Positions 28,091-37,600 of a stretch of 64,000 nt of DNA are shown here, one piece after another. The DNA is taken from positions 298,778 through 362,777 of the forward strand of contig NZ_JACRYL010000001.1 of NCBI RefSeq assembly GCF_014306625.1. The letters are read 5' to 3'. Under the pieces are notes generated by a model, which saw only the letters and a list, made by a program, of their open reading frames with translations, had not been told where the DNA came from and did not search any database. Each line of letters starts with the position of its first letter. Position 1 is the stretch's first letter. Made by a program: the position numbers and the translations under genes. This DNA comes from Pedobacter fastidiosus. GTDB taxonomy: Bacteria; Bacteroidota; Bacteroidia; Sphingobacteriales; Sphingobacteriaceae.

Positions 28091-29404
28091 ATGAGAAAAA
28101 TATTATTATATTCATTATTATCTTTTGCCCTGTTTTCGGGTTGTAAAAAAGATGAAATATTGGTCGATGGTGAACGTCCAGAAGAGCGAGTTACAGAAGC
28201 TTTAACCAAGTATAACGACCTTTTAACTGGAAGTGCTTTTGGATGGAAGGCTTATTTATATCCAAGTGGAGGAGGAGGATATTCCTTTTACTTAAATTTT
28301 ACAAAATCTAATAGAGTAACCATGTTTGCCGATTTGGATTATGGACCTGCACAAACCAGTATGGAAAGTTCTTATCGGATGAAGGCGATGCAAGCCCCAA
28401 CGTTATCTTTCGATACCTATAATTACATGCATATACTTGCAGATCCAAACCCGAGTGTTTTTGGAGGGGTTGCAGGTTATGGTGTTTATTCAGATTTCGA
28501 ATTTGCTGTTGATAAACAAGTTGGTGATACCCTAAAACTAAATGGGAAATTTTTAGATAGTAAGTTGATTTTAGTAAAAGCTACGCAGGCAGAACAAACT
28601 TCTTATAACTCAAAAGGTTTGTTTAACTCCGTTTCAAATACGGTTAATTATACTTCTGCAAATCCAAATTTATACGTATTTTTAGGAGACGCAACTAAAA
28701 TTCAAACTTCAATAGACGTTTATAATAAGGTTTTTAGTTTAACTTATGAAAGTAATGGAGAAGTAATTACAACCTCAACAGGTTTTGCATTTACACTAAC
28801 CGGGATTATTTTACAGGATCCGCTTTATTATAAAGGTAAAAAAATAAGCGAACTGACTTGGGATTCTGTTAAGGGAGTATATTACACTATTGTTGATGGG
28901 GCAAGGGTTGAAATTGTAATATCCCCTACTCCAATTTTACCGCTACATTTATTGATTGGGATTAACTACACAACAATAACGGCGCCAAACGGAACTACTT
29001 ATCCAGGTTGGTCGTCAGATTTTCAAGCAAGAAGAGCAGCAGCCGCAGCGGCTATGTTAGCGGGCCCGTATGCACTTAGACTTGATAAAATGGCCTTCAA
29101 ATTTAACACCATTCAGAAAACAATGGTCTTAACAGTTGATATTTATCAAGGAGCAACTCGCTTTATTGGTGATTTTCCTTACACATTTGTTAAATCAGCA
29201 GCTGGGGTTTACAAGTTTACTGCTGGAACACCTACTGGTAATGCTGCATTAATTATAGCAAATATGGCACCCTTAACAACACAAAGGTTAAATGTAGATC
29301 AGTTCACTTTAGATTATTTTACGCATCCTTCAACAGGAGCAACACTTGGTCAGTTCAAAAGTGTTGAAAATCCAGGATTTACATTTACAGGGGCTCTACA
29401 ATAA
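28091..29404 (+). CDS. DUF4302 lipoprotein
   Basis: The 437-residue protein has a lipoprotein signal (Cys18, 'FALFSGCKKDE') and an N-terminal region 'ERVTEALTKYNDLLTGSAFGWKAY' typical of DUF4302. Members occur with SusC/SusD and Mx1-type metallopeptidase genes; the function is unknown. It is presumably surface-exposed, possibly for substrate binding. It is the last gene of the operon and is followed by a strong terminator. Confidence 0.85.
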   Translation: MRKILLYSLLSFALFSGCKKDEILVDGERPEERVTEALTKYNDLLTGSAFGWKAYLYPSGGGGYSFYLNFTKSNRVTMFADLDYGPAQTSMESSYRMKAMQAPTLSFDTYNYMHILADPNPSVFGGVAGYGVYSDFEFAVDKQVGDTLKLNGKFLDSKLILVKATQAEQTSYNSKGLFNSVSNTVNYTSANPNLYVFLGDATKIQTSIDVYNKVFSLTYESNGEVITTSTGFAFTLTGIILQDPLYYKGKKISELTWDSVKGVYYTIVDGARVEIVISPTPILPLHLLIGINYTTITAPNGTTYPGWSSDFQARRAAAAAAMLAGPYALRLDKMAFKFNTIQKTMVLTVDIYQGATRFIGDFPYTFVKSAAGVYKFTAGTPTGNAALIIANMAPLTTQRLNVDQFTLDYFTHPSTGATLGQFKSVENPGFTFTGALQ

Positions 29405-29435
29405 CATTCCAATAAATTAACACTCGCTCTCGCTC

Positions 29436-29467
29436 AAGCCCCCGAAATTTTCGGGGGCTTTTTTTAT
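29436..29467 (+). terminator. intrinsic terminator of the SusC/D operon
   Basis: AAGCCCCCGAAA pairs with TTTCGGGGGCTT, followed by a run of seven T. It lies 32 bases after the DUF4302 stop. Confidence 0.9.
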
Positions 29468-29503
29468 GACATAATTTTTAAACCGCTCCTTTCGTTAAAT
29501 CCG

Positions 29504-29511
29504 TATATTTG
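29504..29511 (+). promoter_or_regulatory. Bacteroidota-type -7 box, possibly leaderless transcript
   Basis: TATATTTG matches TAnnTTTG exactly. It ends only 5 bases before the ATG at 29517, so the transcript would be nearly leaderless. Confidence 0.5.
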
Positions 29512-29516
29512 TAACA

Positions 29517-29789
29517 ATGAAGAAGAAAATAATTTTTGTCTTATTTCTATTTGCCTTAACCTTTGCCATTTCTCCAAATGTTAATGCACAATGTGCCATG
29601 TGTAGCATTAATGCAGAGCAAGGCGTTAAAAATGGTAATACAGTTTCGGCTGGATTAAACACAGGCGTTCTGTATTTATTGGCCATCCCTTATATAATGG
29701 CTATGGTTGTCGGCGTGATCTGGTATAAAAAATACCGTAAAAAAAATGTTCATCTCAATATGAAGAATGAGCCGTTCAACCTAAACTAA
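29517..29789 (+). CDS. small secreted/membrane protein with CxxC motif
   Basis: The 90-residue protein has a signal peptide ending in 'NVNAQ', followed at once by C-A-M-C, then 'SINAEQGVKNGNTVSAGLNTG', one membrane helix ('LYLLAIPYIMAMVVGVIW') and a basic tail. I do not recognise a named family. The CxxC near the mature N-terminus could be a metal site or a redox pair. The DUF983 gene starts 1 base after its stop, so they are probably co-transcribed. Confidence 0.75.
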   Translation: MKKKIIFVLFLFALTFAISPNVNAQCAMCSINAEQGVKNGNTVSAGLNTGVLYLLAIPYIMAMVVGVIWYKKYRKKNVHLNMKNEPFNLN

Positions 29790-29790
29790 A

Positions 29791-30186
29791 ATGGCCGATA
29801 AAACCTCAAAGCTATATGCAATTGTACATGCAAAATGTCCGCATTGCCGTAGAGGAAATGTTTTTACCGGTAGTATGTACGGTTGGAACATTCAGCATAC
29901 CAAAGAAATTTGCGGTCACTGCGCACAAAGGATAGAAATTGAGCCTGGCTACTTTTACGCAGCCATGTACGTGAGCTATGCCATGAATGTTATCGAAATG
30001 CTTTTCGCGAGCTTTATAACCTACTTAATTTGCGGTCCTTTGGAAGATAATACCTTTTGGAATTATTTAATCGTAATTTTTGCAGGATGTTTTTTACTCT
30101 CTCCATTCAATTATCGATATTCAAGGATAATTTTGCTTCATGTATTATCGCCAAATATTAAGTATAAGCCATATTACGATAAATAG
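29791..30186 (+). CDS. DUF983 membrane protein
   Basis: The 131-residue protein has two CxxC pairs ('CPHCRRGNVF' at about residue 15 and 'CGHC' near 42), which suggest a zinc ribbon, followed by two membrane helices ('AAMYVSYAMNVIEMLFASF', 'NYLIVIFAGCFLL'). This is the DUF983 layout. Function unknown. Confidence 0.85.
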   Translation: MADKTSKLYAIVHAKCPHCRRGNVFTGSMYGWNIQHTKEICGHCAQRIEIEPGYFYAAMYVSYAMNVIEMLFASFITYLICGPLEDNTFWNYLIVIFAGCFLLSPFNYRYSRIILLHVLSPNIKYKPYYDK

Positions 30187-30208
30187 ATTAATTGTTTTAA
30201 ACTGTAGA

Positions 30209-30250
30209 AATCGGTTAACCAACATTAACCAGTTAAACAACTAACCGATT
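30209..30250. repeat. inverted repeat between DUF983 and DUF2461 genes
   Basis: AATCGGTTA and TAACCGATT form a perfect 9-base inverted repeat 24 bases apart, with further GTTAACC/TTAACCAG words between. No T run follows, so it does not look like a terminator. Confidence 0.4.
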
Positions 30251-30264
30251 AACCTCAAAACCGT

Positions 30265-30924
30265 ATGTTAAAAAAAGAAACCCTTAGTTTTATAAAAGAT
30301 GTTGCGGAAAACAATAACCGCGAATGGTTTGCCGAAAATAAATCCAAATATGAAGAAGCAAAGGCAGATGTTTTAACACTAGTTGCTTCAATTATACCTG
30401 AACTGGCAAAGGTTGATCCAGCACTTTCTGCAGAGGCTGATCCTAAAAAAAGCTTGATGCGCATTTACCGAGATGTTCGTTTCAGTAAAAATAAAGACCC
30501 TTATAAAAATAACTTTGGAATGTGGTTCTCTACCAAAAAAGGAGGCAATGAACCGGGTTATTATTTGCATATTCAACCAGGAAAAAGTTTTATAGCAGGT
30601 GGTTATTGGATGCCAGATGCGCCCCATGTTAAACTTATCCGCCAGGAAATAGATTATAATATCGGCGATTTTAAAGAAATCATAAACAATAAAGACTTCA
30701 AAAATAACTTTCAGCTTGGTGTAGGCAATGCCTTAAAAAATGCACCAAAAGGTTATGATCCGGCAGATCCGAATATAGAATTTTTGAAACTTAAAAGTTT
30801 CGAGGCTACTATGCCTTTAAGCGATTCAGAATTTTTTAAGCCAACGCTCGTTAATAAGTTGATAAGTTCTTTCAGTACGGTACAACCATTAGTTGTATTT
30901 TTACGAAATGCGATAAATCCATAA
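30265..30924 (+). CDS. DUF2461 (TIGR02453) family protein
   Basis: The 219-residue soluble protein has 'LSFIKDVAENNNREWFAENKSKY' near the N-terminus and 'SLMRIYRDVRFSKNKDPYK' plus 'GYYLHIQPG' in the middle, the typical DUF2461 conserved blocks. The biochemical function is unknown. It has no signal peptide. Confidence 0.9.
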   Translation: MLKKETLSFIKDVAENNNREWFAENKSKYEEAKADVLTLVASIIPELAKVDPALSAEADPKKSLMRIYRDVRFSKNKDPYKNNFGMWFSTKKGGNEPGYYLHIQPGKSFIAGGYWMPDAPHVKLIRQEIDYNIGDFKEIINNKDFKNNFQLGVGNALKNAPKGYDPADPNIEFLKLKSFEATMPLSDSEFFKPTLVNKLISSFSTVQPLVVFLRNAINP

Positions 30925-30969
30925 TTAATTTTAACCGCAAAAAGATTCAATACTTGATACTACCCCCAT

Positions 30970-31809
30970 ATGAAAAATACCTTTCTAGCTTTTGCAATAC
31001 TTCTACTCGTTTCCTCTATTTCATCATGTGTAATTCTTTCGCCTAAAAAGTATAAGGCTTTATTGGGTACAAAAGATTCTTTATATACCGCTTTTAATGA
31101 AGGTTTAGTTAAAATTGAAAACCTTGAAGGTGAGGTTTCCAAACTTAAAAAAGATACTTCGATGATGGCTGAAGAGCTTCGTGATTTGCAGAAGGATTAT
31201 AATGAGATGGATGTAAATTACAAAAAACTTAAAAACAACTCTTCTTCTGAAATCACGAAATTATCGGGTGATTTGGCTTCTAGAGAAAAACGTTTAAAAG
31301 AAGTTGAAGAGGTTTTACGCAAACGCGATGAGGCAACCAATTCATTAAAAGAGAAATTGCAACAGGCATTATTGGGCTTCACTAAAAATGGACTAACGGT
31401 AGAAATTAAAAATGGAAAGGTTTACGTTTCCTTAACGGATAAGTTGTTGTTCCCATCGGGAAGTATCATTATTGATGATAAAGGTAAGCAGGCATTAACT
31501 TCGTTGGCAAATGTTTTAAAGCAACAACCCGAAATAAATATTGCTGTTGAAGGCCATACCGATAATCAAAAAATTAACAATCTTGGTCAAATTAAAGATA
31601 ACTGGGATTTGAGTGTATTAAGAGCAACTTCTGTAGTGCGTTATTTAACAGAGAACGAAAAAGTAGAAAGTGTAAGAATGACTGCAACTGGAAAAGGAGA
31701 GTTTCAGCCTTTAGGTTCTAACGCAAGCGCAGACGGTAGAAGTAAAAATAGAAGAATAGAAATTGTACTTTCTCCAAAATTGGATGAATTGTACAACCTA
31801 ATTAAATAA
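30970..31809 (+). CDS. OmpA-family lipoprotein with coiled coil
   Basis: The 279-residue protein has a lipoprotein signal ending at Cys20, a charged coiled-coil region (about 40-135), and a C-terminal OmpA peptidoglycan-binding domain with 'LLFPSGSIIIDDKG', 'VEGHTDN' and 'NASADGRSKNRRIEI'. It probably tethers the outer membrane to peptidoglycan. A shared hairpin separates it from the convergent STAND gene. Confidence 0.9.
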   Translation: MKNTFLAFAILLLVSSISSCVILSPKKYKALLGTKDSLYTAFNEGLVKIENLEGEVSKLKKDTSMMAEELRDLQKDYNEMDVNYKKLKNNSSSEITKLSGDLASREKRLKEVEEVLRKRDEATNSLKEKLQQALLGFTKNGLTVEIKNGKVYVSLTDKLLFPSGSIIIDDKGKQALTSLANVLKQQPEINIAVEGHTDNQKINNLGQIKDNWDLSVLRATSVVRYLTENEKVESVRMTATGKGEFQPLGSNASADGRSKNRRIEIVLSPKLDELYNLIK

Positions 31810-31831
31810 AAGTTTAATAGAATCATATTTG

Positions 31832-31862
31832 AAAGTCCTGCAAAGCAATTTGTAGGACTTTT
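31832..31862. terminator. bidirectional terminator
   Basis: AAAGTCCT-G-CAAA pairs with TTTG-T-AGGACTTT around a 4-base loop. A T-rich tail follows on the plus strand; upstream A-rich sequence is weaker on the minus strand. It lies between two convergent genes. Confidence 0.8.
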
Positions 31863-31866
31863 ATTT

Positions 31867-34449
31867 TTACTGATGTTTTCTGTACGACTTTAGAATTTTA
31901 AAGGTATGCTCAAACTCACCTCCATTTAAATTGGCATAATCTGGCATCGATATTTTATTTATGGCTAAGAAATGTAAAAGCTCTTTAATTACATTAGAAA
32001 CCTCTTCTGTAGCGTCGGTATGTTTTAGCGCATCTATTTTTATCAGCATTAAAGCAACCTCAAACATTTTAAAATCATACTCAGCTGCAATTTTTAATCC
32101 TACATTTATTTCAATAAGCGCTTGTTCATAATTGTCGGTGTAATTGTAAAAATTGGCTTTAAAAATGCTAAATGAGGTTGTTATAAAATTTGTAAAGTAA
32201 GTATATTCACTACTGATAATTTTATCCAGAAACTGAATAATTCGTTGTGCCTTTTTAAAATAATTTAATTTAAGATAGGTTTGCCCTAAATGAATGAGTA
32301 AAAATGGCGAAAACACCGAGTGCCTAATGTAGAAAATGTTTGGATATTTGTTTAAAATAGCCATTGTAAACCGATGCGATTCTGCATAATTTTTTTGAGA
32401 GAATAAAGTAATCAACACAAGTCGAAACGTTAACATTTCTGCTGTTGTTAAGTCCTCATTTCGATGTGCGGGGCTTTTATCTATTTGATGGCAGAGCTTA
32501 ATTATTTTTTCCTCAAGCGACTTACTCTCATTCGGTTTATTTACCAAATTATTATAGAAGTAAAGGATTAAATCATAAGGATTAATAGGGAAAAGCTCAT
32601 TTAAGCGCTTGTAATTCCGCTTTAAAAGATGCATTGTATTGGTTAGTGCAGCTCGGTCAATATCAATTAAGTTGATGTTGCATTCGATTATGTGGAGCAT
32701 AATCTGCGCATCTTCATTTAATACATTATCGGATATTGTTTTGATGGTATCTTTATATAATGTGCTCATGGTTCTACCAATGGCCATAATATCTATAAAT
32801 TCTGATCCAACACTTTGCTTGTTAAAACTTGATAACGGTTTGCTAAGCTCGTATTTTGCAACGTAACATATAAAATCGAACGATTTGTTTTTTTCTTCGT
32901 TGGTAAACGGAAGTTTTAAAATGTTTTTGAGTTCGGCAATTTCATTTCGGTTAATGCAGAATCTTATGGTCCAGTTAAGGATGTGTTCTCTTAGCGTTGT
33001 ATTATTGAATGTTTTTAAAATATATTCGAAAAATTCTTTACTCGCTTTATATTCAAATTTTTCTGTTAGCTGTATAAAAATAAAATAGGTATAAATATCG
33101 TTGTTCAGAAAGCGAACAACTTCTATGGGTATAGCTGTAGTCAGTCTTTTTTCTTCAACAATAATTCCACTAAAAATCAGCTCTTCATAAATAATAGGAT
33201 AGGTTGTGGCGTAACTTAAAATTTTTTCTTTTGCAACTCTAAGCCCTTTATTACCTTCAGAAATGGAATCGCTAATTTTTTTAAGGATAAATATTTTTTC
33301 TGTACTGTGCTTGGCCAGGAAGATTTTTTTCTCTAGGAAGTAATTAATGAGTTCATACCTTAATAGAGGATTTTTAAGATCTAAAAGTTCATTTTCGAAC
33401 TTAATTTTATAATAAACCTGAAGCCAGAAAGGGGTTTTAAATTGCTCAAGAAGTGATGGATTGATGTCGTTCTTGGTCATCGTTTTTCCTTCAATCTGGC
33501 TTAGGGTATGTAAAATTTCTTCTGTATTTAAGAAGGGAACATTGCTTAAAAGATCAGAATCATAGAATAAGCCTGTGTACCAGGTTTTGGTTAAAAAGGC
33601 TGATCCTGTTATAATTGGCTGAAGATTTACCCATGTATTGGCTCTTAAGCCCATTGCAACTTTGAAAAAGTTGTTTTCTTCTATACTGTATAAAAAATCT
33701 ATAAAAATTTTAAAATAGCTACTTTTTAATAAAAACTGATCAATTCCATCGAGGATCAAAACAAACCTTCCTTCTCTTTTTTCTGGATTCTTTTTGAAAA
33801 AGCTGATTAATTCGCTAACGCTTCCAAATTTAAATTCTTTTAAAAACCAATCTTTTAAGCTCTGCCCATTTTGAATAATGGCACTTACGCTTGCTGAGTT
33901 AATGAGTAAAACAATATCATTTTTGTACAGTGCATTTTCTGCATAAAAGAAATGCTCCACCATGTGGGCAATTAAAATAGATTTTCCATGTCCGGGTTGG
34001 GCACTGATTGTAGTAAATTGATAGCTATTTTTTAAAAAGTAATCAAAATCTGGATAGAAAAAACTTCTGTTCGCAGTTGCGTTGAATGGAACTCCTGAAT
34101 TATTCTTTTTTGCAATTAATGAAATTTCAGTAATGGCATGAGTTTTAAGTCGTAGATCTTGCCAAATACTTTGAACATCAGAAATGTCACTTTCCTTATC
34201 GGAGCAAAAAGATTCCCAATTAGAGTATCCGATATATTGTGATAAGCTATTAAGCGTAAATAATGAAAATTTATGTAGGGTATTTGCGAAGCCAAAGAAA
34301 CGCTTGATAGTGGTTTCACTGACGTAATTTTTGGTTTCTTGAAACACATACTCAGAAATTATCTTACAATGTCCTGGATCGATGTTTCTCAATCCTGACT
34401 TTATAAGCACAAACTTCCTGAGTTCGATGAGGAGTTCGTTAGTTTTCAT
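31867..34449 (-). CDS. STAND/NACHT-like P-loop ATPase with helical repeats
   Basis: The 860-residue protein has no signal peptide. Residues about 5-82 form a helical region ('SETTIKRFFGF', 'TLNSLSQYIGYSNWESF') that resembles DNA-binding-type N-terminal domains of other Bacteroidota proteins. A P-loop ATPase follows: Walker A 'AQPGHGKS' (150-157) and Walker B 'VLILDGIDQ' (230-238). The C-terminal half is helical with TPR-like helices ('HLGQTYLKLNYFKKAQRI', 'YTDNYEQALIEINVGLKIA'). The architecture is that of signal-transducing STAND ATPases, which include transcription regulators and defence sensors. It is divergent from the giant adhesin, with which it could be linked by regulation. I cannot assign a specific role. 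Confidence 0.75.
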   Translation of the reverse strand: MKTNELLIELRKFVLIKSGLRNIDPGHCKIISEYVFQETKNYVSETTIKRFFGFANTLHKFSLFTLNSLSQYIGYSNWESFCSDKESDISDVQSIWQDLRLKTHAITEISLIAKKNNSGVPFNATANRSFFYPDFDYFLKNSYQFTTISAQPGHGKSILIAHMVEHFFYAENALYKNDIVLLINSASVSAIIQNGQSLKDWFLKEFKFGSVSELISFFKKNPEKREGRFVLILDGIDQFLLKSSYFKIFIDFLYSIEENNFFKVAMGLRANTWVNLQPIITGSAFLTKTWYTGLFYDSDLLSNVPFLNTEEILHTLSQIEGKTMTKNDINPSLLEQFKTPFWLQVYYKIKFENELLDLKNPLLRYELINYFLEKKIFLAKHSTEKIFILKKISDSISEGNKGLRVAKEKILSYATTYPIIYEELIFSGIIVEEKRLTTAIPIEVVRFLNNDIYTYFIFIQLTEKFEYKASKEFFEYILKTFNNTTLREHILNWTIRFCINRNEIAELKNILKLPFTNEEKNKSFDFICYVAKYELSKPLSSFNKQSVGSEFIDIMAIGRTMSTLYKDTIKTISDNVLNEDAQIMLHIIECNINLIDIDRAALTNTMHLLKRNYKRLNELFPINPYDLILYFYNNLVNKPNESKSLEEKIIKLCHQIDKSPAHRNEDLTTAEMLTFRLVLITLFSQKNYAESHRFTMAILNKYPNIFYIRHSVFSPFLLIHLGQTYLKLNYFKKAQRIIQFLDKIISSEYTYFTNFITTSFSIFKANFYNYTDNYEQALIEINVGLKIAAEYDFKMFEVALMLIKIDALKHTDATEEVSNVIKELLHFLAINKISMPDYANLNGGEFEHTFKILKSYRKHQ

Positions 34450-34682
34450 TAAATATATAGATGACTGACTTATGCTAATGTCATCATAATTTCACAATCA
34501 GCGAAACAATTTTGACAAGAAAGATTCCTATGAACGAAATGAATGAAAAGTTACGAAGAAAGAATGAATAGTAATGGATAAAATTCATTATTGGTGTAAA
34601 TGTAGATTTGTCATGTAAGTGTACAAAATCAACTTAAGGTTGCCATTGTATCTTATTCCATCAACCTATATACACGCCTGAC
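34450..34682. promoter_or_regulatory. divergent intergenic region
   Basis: These 233 bases separate the STAND gene and the giant adhesin gene. TAGATTTG at 34603-34610 fits TAnnTTTG on the plus strand, 72 bases before the adhesin start; a TTG element at the usual spacing is not seen. A 13-codon open frame near 34530 is not a credible gene. Confidence 0.4.
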
Positions 34683-37600
34683 ATGATGAAATATTTTACC
34701 TCTCCATCTCTTAAAGGGATAATTTGCAATATTCAAGTTATTGCAGTTATTATTTTATTAACGCTGTTCAAATCGAATTCGTATGCTCAAACTAAAATTT
34801 ATGCAAATTCTGTAAGCGCTACCACTCCTAATGCTGTTTCCTCTTTAACGGGTTGCGGTTTGTTAAATCTTCAGCCCTGCTATAACACATTAACGGTAGA
34901 AAATGCCAGCAATGCTTTAACTGCAGATAATGCAACTTTTGCAACGGTAAAATCTTACGGTGGCGCTGCTTTAGGCATTGCTGGTTACAGTGGTGAATTG
35001 GAAATAAAATTCCCTACAGATGTTCCGGCAGGGAAAACCACTTATGTAAGAATTGATTTTAATGCGGATGTTTTGAATGCACTGCTCGGTGGAAATTTAG
35101 GAGGCTTATTGGCAAATGTGGTTGGAAATGTGGCACTTGGTGATCATACTTTTGAAATTGGGGCTAGAAATTCTGTCGGCACAACGGTTTTAAGTGGAAC
35201 AAGTTCTGCAGCTTTTTCAAGTAATAATTTGCGTTTGGTAAAAGATGCCAATGGATATTTTTATGTTGCAATTACTCCCGATCAAATTTACGATCGGATT
35301 TATGTGCGGGATAGAACAGCTGCTTTATTATTGAGCACCGCAAATAACACCAAAGTTTATTATGCATTTTATAATTCAGGATCAGATGTTTGTGCACAGG
35401 CTGCCTATACCAGTTTTGATGGAACAGGTTTAACTGTAGATGCCTTAGGACTTGGCGGCGCTGGAGTTACGAATCCTGAAAGGGCGATTGATACTGATCC
35501 AACAACATTTTCTCAAATTAGTTTAGGCGCTTTAGGTGTTGCAGGATCTATAGGACAGAATTTTTATTACAATACCTTATCTGATGCCGGTGATGATTTT
35601 AATTTAAGATTGAGTACTTCTTCAGCATTGCTGAATGCAGGCGTTTTAAATAATATAATGGTTACGGCCTACAATGGCAATACACAAGTCTATACTCAAT
35701 CGGCTGCTAATTTGCTTGGGCTAGATTTACTTGGATTACTGAATGGAGGCCAAATTGCAACCATTCCGTTTTCTCCCGGTGTACCGTTCGATCGGGTTCG
35801 GGTTTCATTATCATCATTGCTGAACGTTAATTTAACCCAAACCATTCAGGTTTATGGAATTTCAAGATCAGCAGGCAGACCAACCTTTACCTCACCCGCA
35901 AGTAATGCTGTTTCTGCATGTTATAATTCTTCGGCAGCATTAACCGCCACCACGCCAAATACAAATGAATTATTATGGTATGCTACTGTGGAAGGTGGTG
36001 CACCATTGGCCACTGTAGCTTTTAATGGCACCTATAATACACCTACTTTAACTGCAAACGCCACTTATTATGTGGCTGCCCGCAAATTGGGTTGTACTGC
36101 AGAATCTGTACGTGTGCCTGTAACGGTGACTGTTAATCCGGCAATTGTGTTCAATACCACAACTTTAAATAATGCAACAAGTGGATTTGCTTATGCTAAA
36201 CAAGTAAATGTTGCAACTGGAGGAACCCCTACATATACCTATGTTTTAACAAGTGGAAGTACCTTGCCTGCTGGATTAACGCTCTCATCTACTGGTTTAA
36301 TTTCTGGCACACCGACTACGACTGGTACTTTTACCTTCTCGATTACAGCAACAGATACCAAAAATTGTACTGCAACTGCTAGTTATACTTTAATTGTAAC
36401 GGCTACGCTGGCATTAACACCTGGAGCATTGCCTGATGGAGTAACTGGAACACTTTATCCAACGCAAATTATTCCTTCAGCTACAGGCGGAACAGGTCCG
36501 TATGTTTATTCGGCAACTTCACTTCCTCCGGGATTAAGCTTTAATCCAGCAACAAGAGAAATAACAGGAACACCAACTCAAAGTGGAACTTATACCATTC
36601 CAGTTACAGTTACTGATGCAAATGGAAATACAATTACCTCGAATTATACAGTTAAAGTAACCGATCCTTTGGTTTTACCACCAGCTACTTTGGCCAATGG
36701 CACAACTGGAACGGTTTACACCACACAGATTATTCCAATTGCAACGGGCGGTACTGTTCCTTATACGTATTCGGCAACTGGCTTGCCTGCCGGATTAGCT
36801 TTTAACCCAACAACTAGAGAAATTACCGGAACACCAACTACCGCCGGAACATTTACCATTCCGGTAACTGTAACAGATAATGTTGGAAAAACCGCTACGA
36901 CTAATTATTCCATTACCATAACCGACCCATTATTATTGCCAAGTGCAAGTTTACCAGATGGAACTGCTGGTGTTGCTTACCCAACACAGGTAACGCCCGC
37001 TGCTACAGGAGGTGTTGGTCCTTATACATACGTTGCAACAAATCTTCCTCCGGGATTAACTTTTGATCCTGCAACCAGAGCAATTACTGGCACACCAACT
37101 CAAGCCGGAAATTACTCAGTTTCAGTAACGGTTACGGATAGTCAGGGAAAAACGGCTAGCAATACATATCCTATTAAAGTTAATGGAGTATTATCGTTAC
37201 CTCCGGCAACTTTGGCAAATGGTATAGTTGGAACTTCTTATCCAACACAAACTTTACCAGCCGTATCTGGTGGTACAGCACCTTATACTTATTTAGCAAC
37301 TAATCTTCCTCCGGGATTAAATTTTAATACAGCAACTAGAGAAATTACAGGCACCCCAACCTTAGGTGGAACCTACATCGTTTCCCTAACAGCAACTGAT
37401 GCAAATGGAAATAAGGTAAATACAGATTATAGCATTACAGTAACTGTAAATGCACCAGTTGTTGCTGCTGCAACAGTTTGTGCAGGTAGTTCGGCCACTT
37501 TAAGTGTAAGTAATTTGCAACCTGGTGTTACTTATAATTGGTATGCATCAACAGGAAGCACCGCTTTGGCCACCAATAATACGGGTGTTTTTGCAACTCC

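Noticed and set aside
31867..34449. Complete anti-phage (AVAST-type) system
   Set aside because: The ATPase and helical repeats fit STAND proteins, but there is no recognisable effector domain and no other defence gene nearby.
34530..34571. 13-codon open frame upstream of the adhesin
   Set aside because: Too short and without any supporting signal or copy elsewhere.
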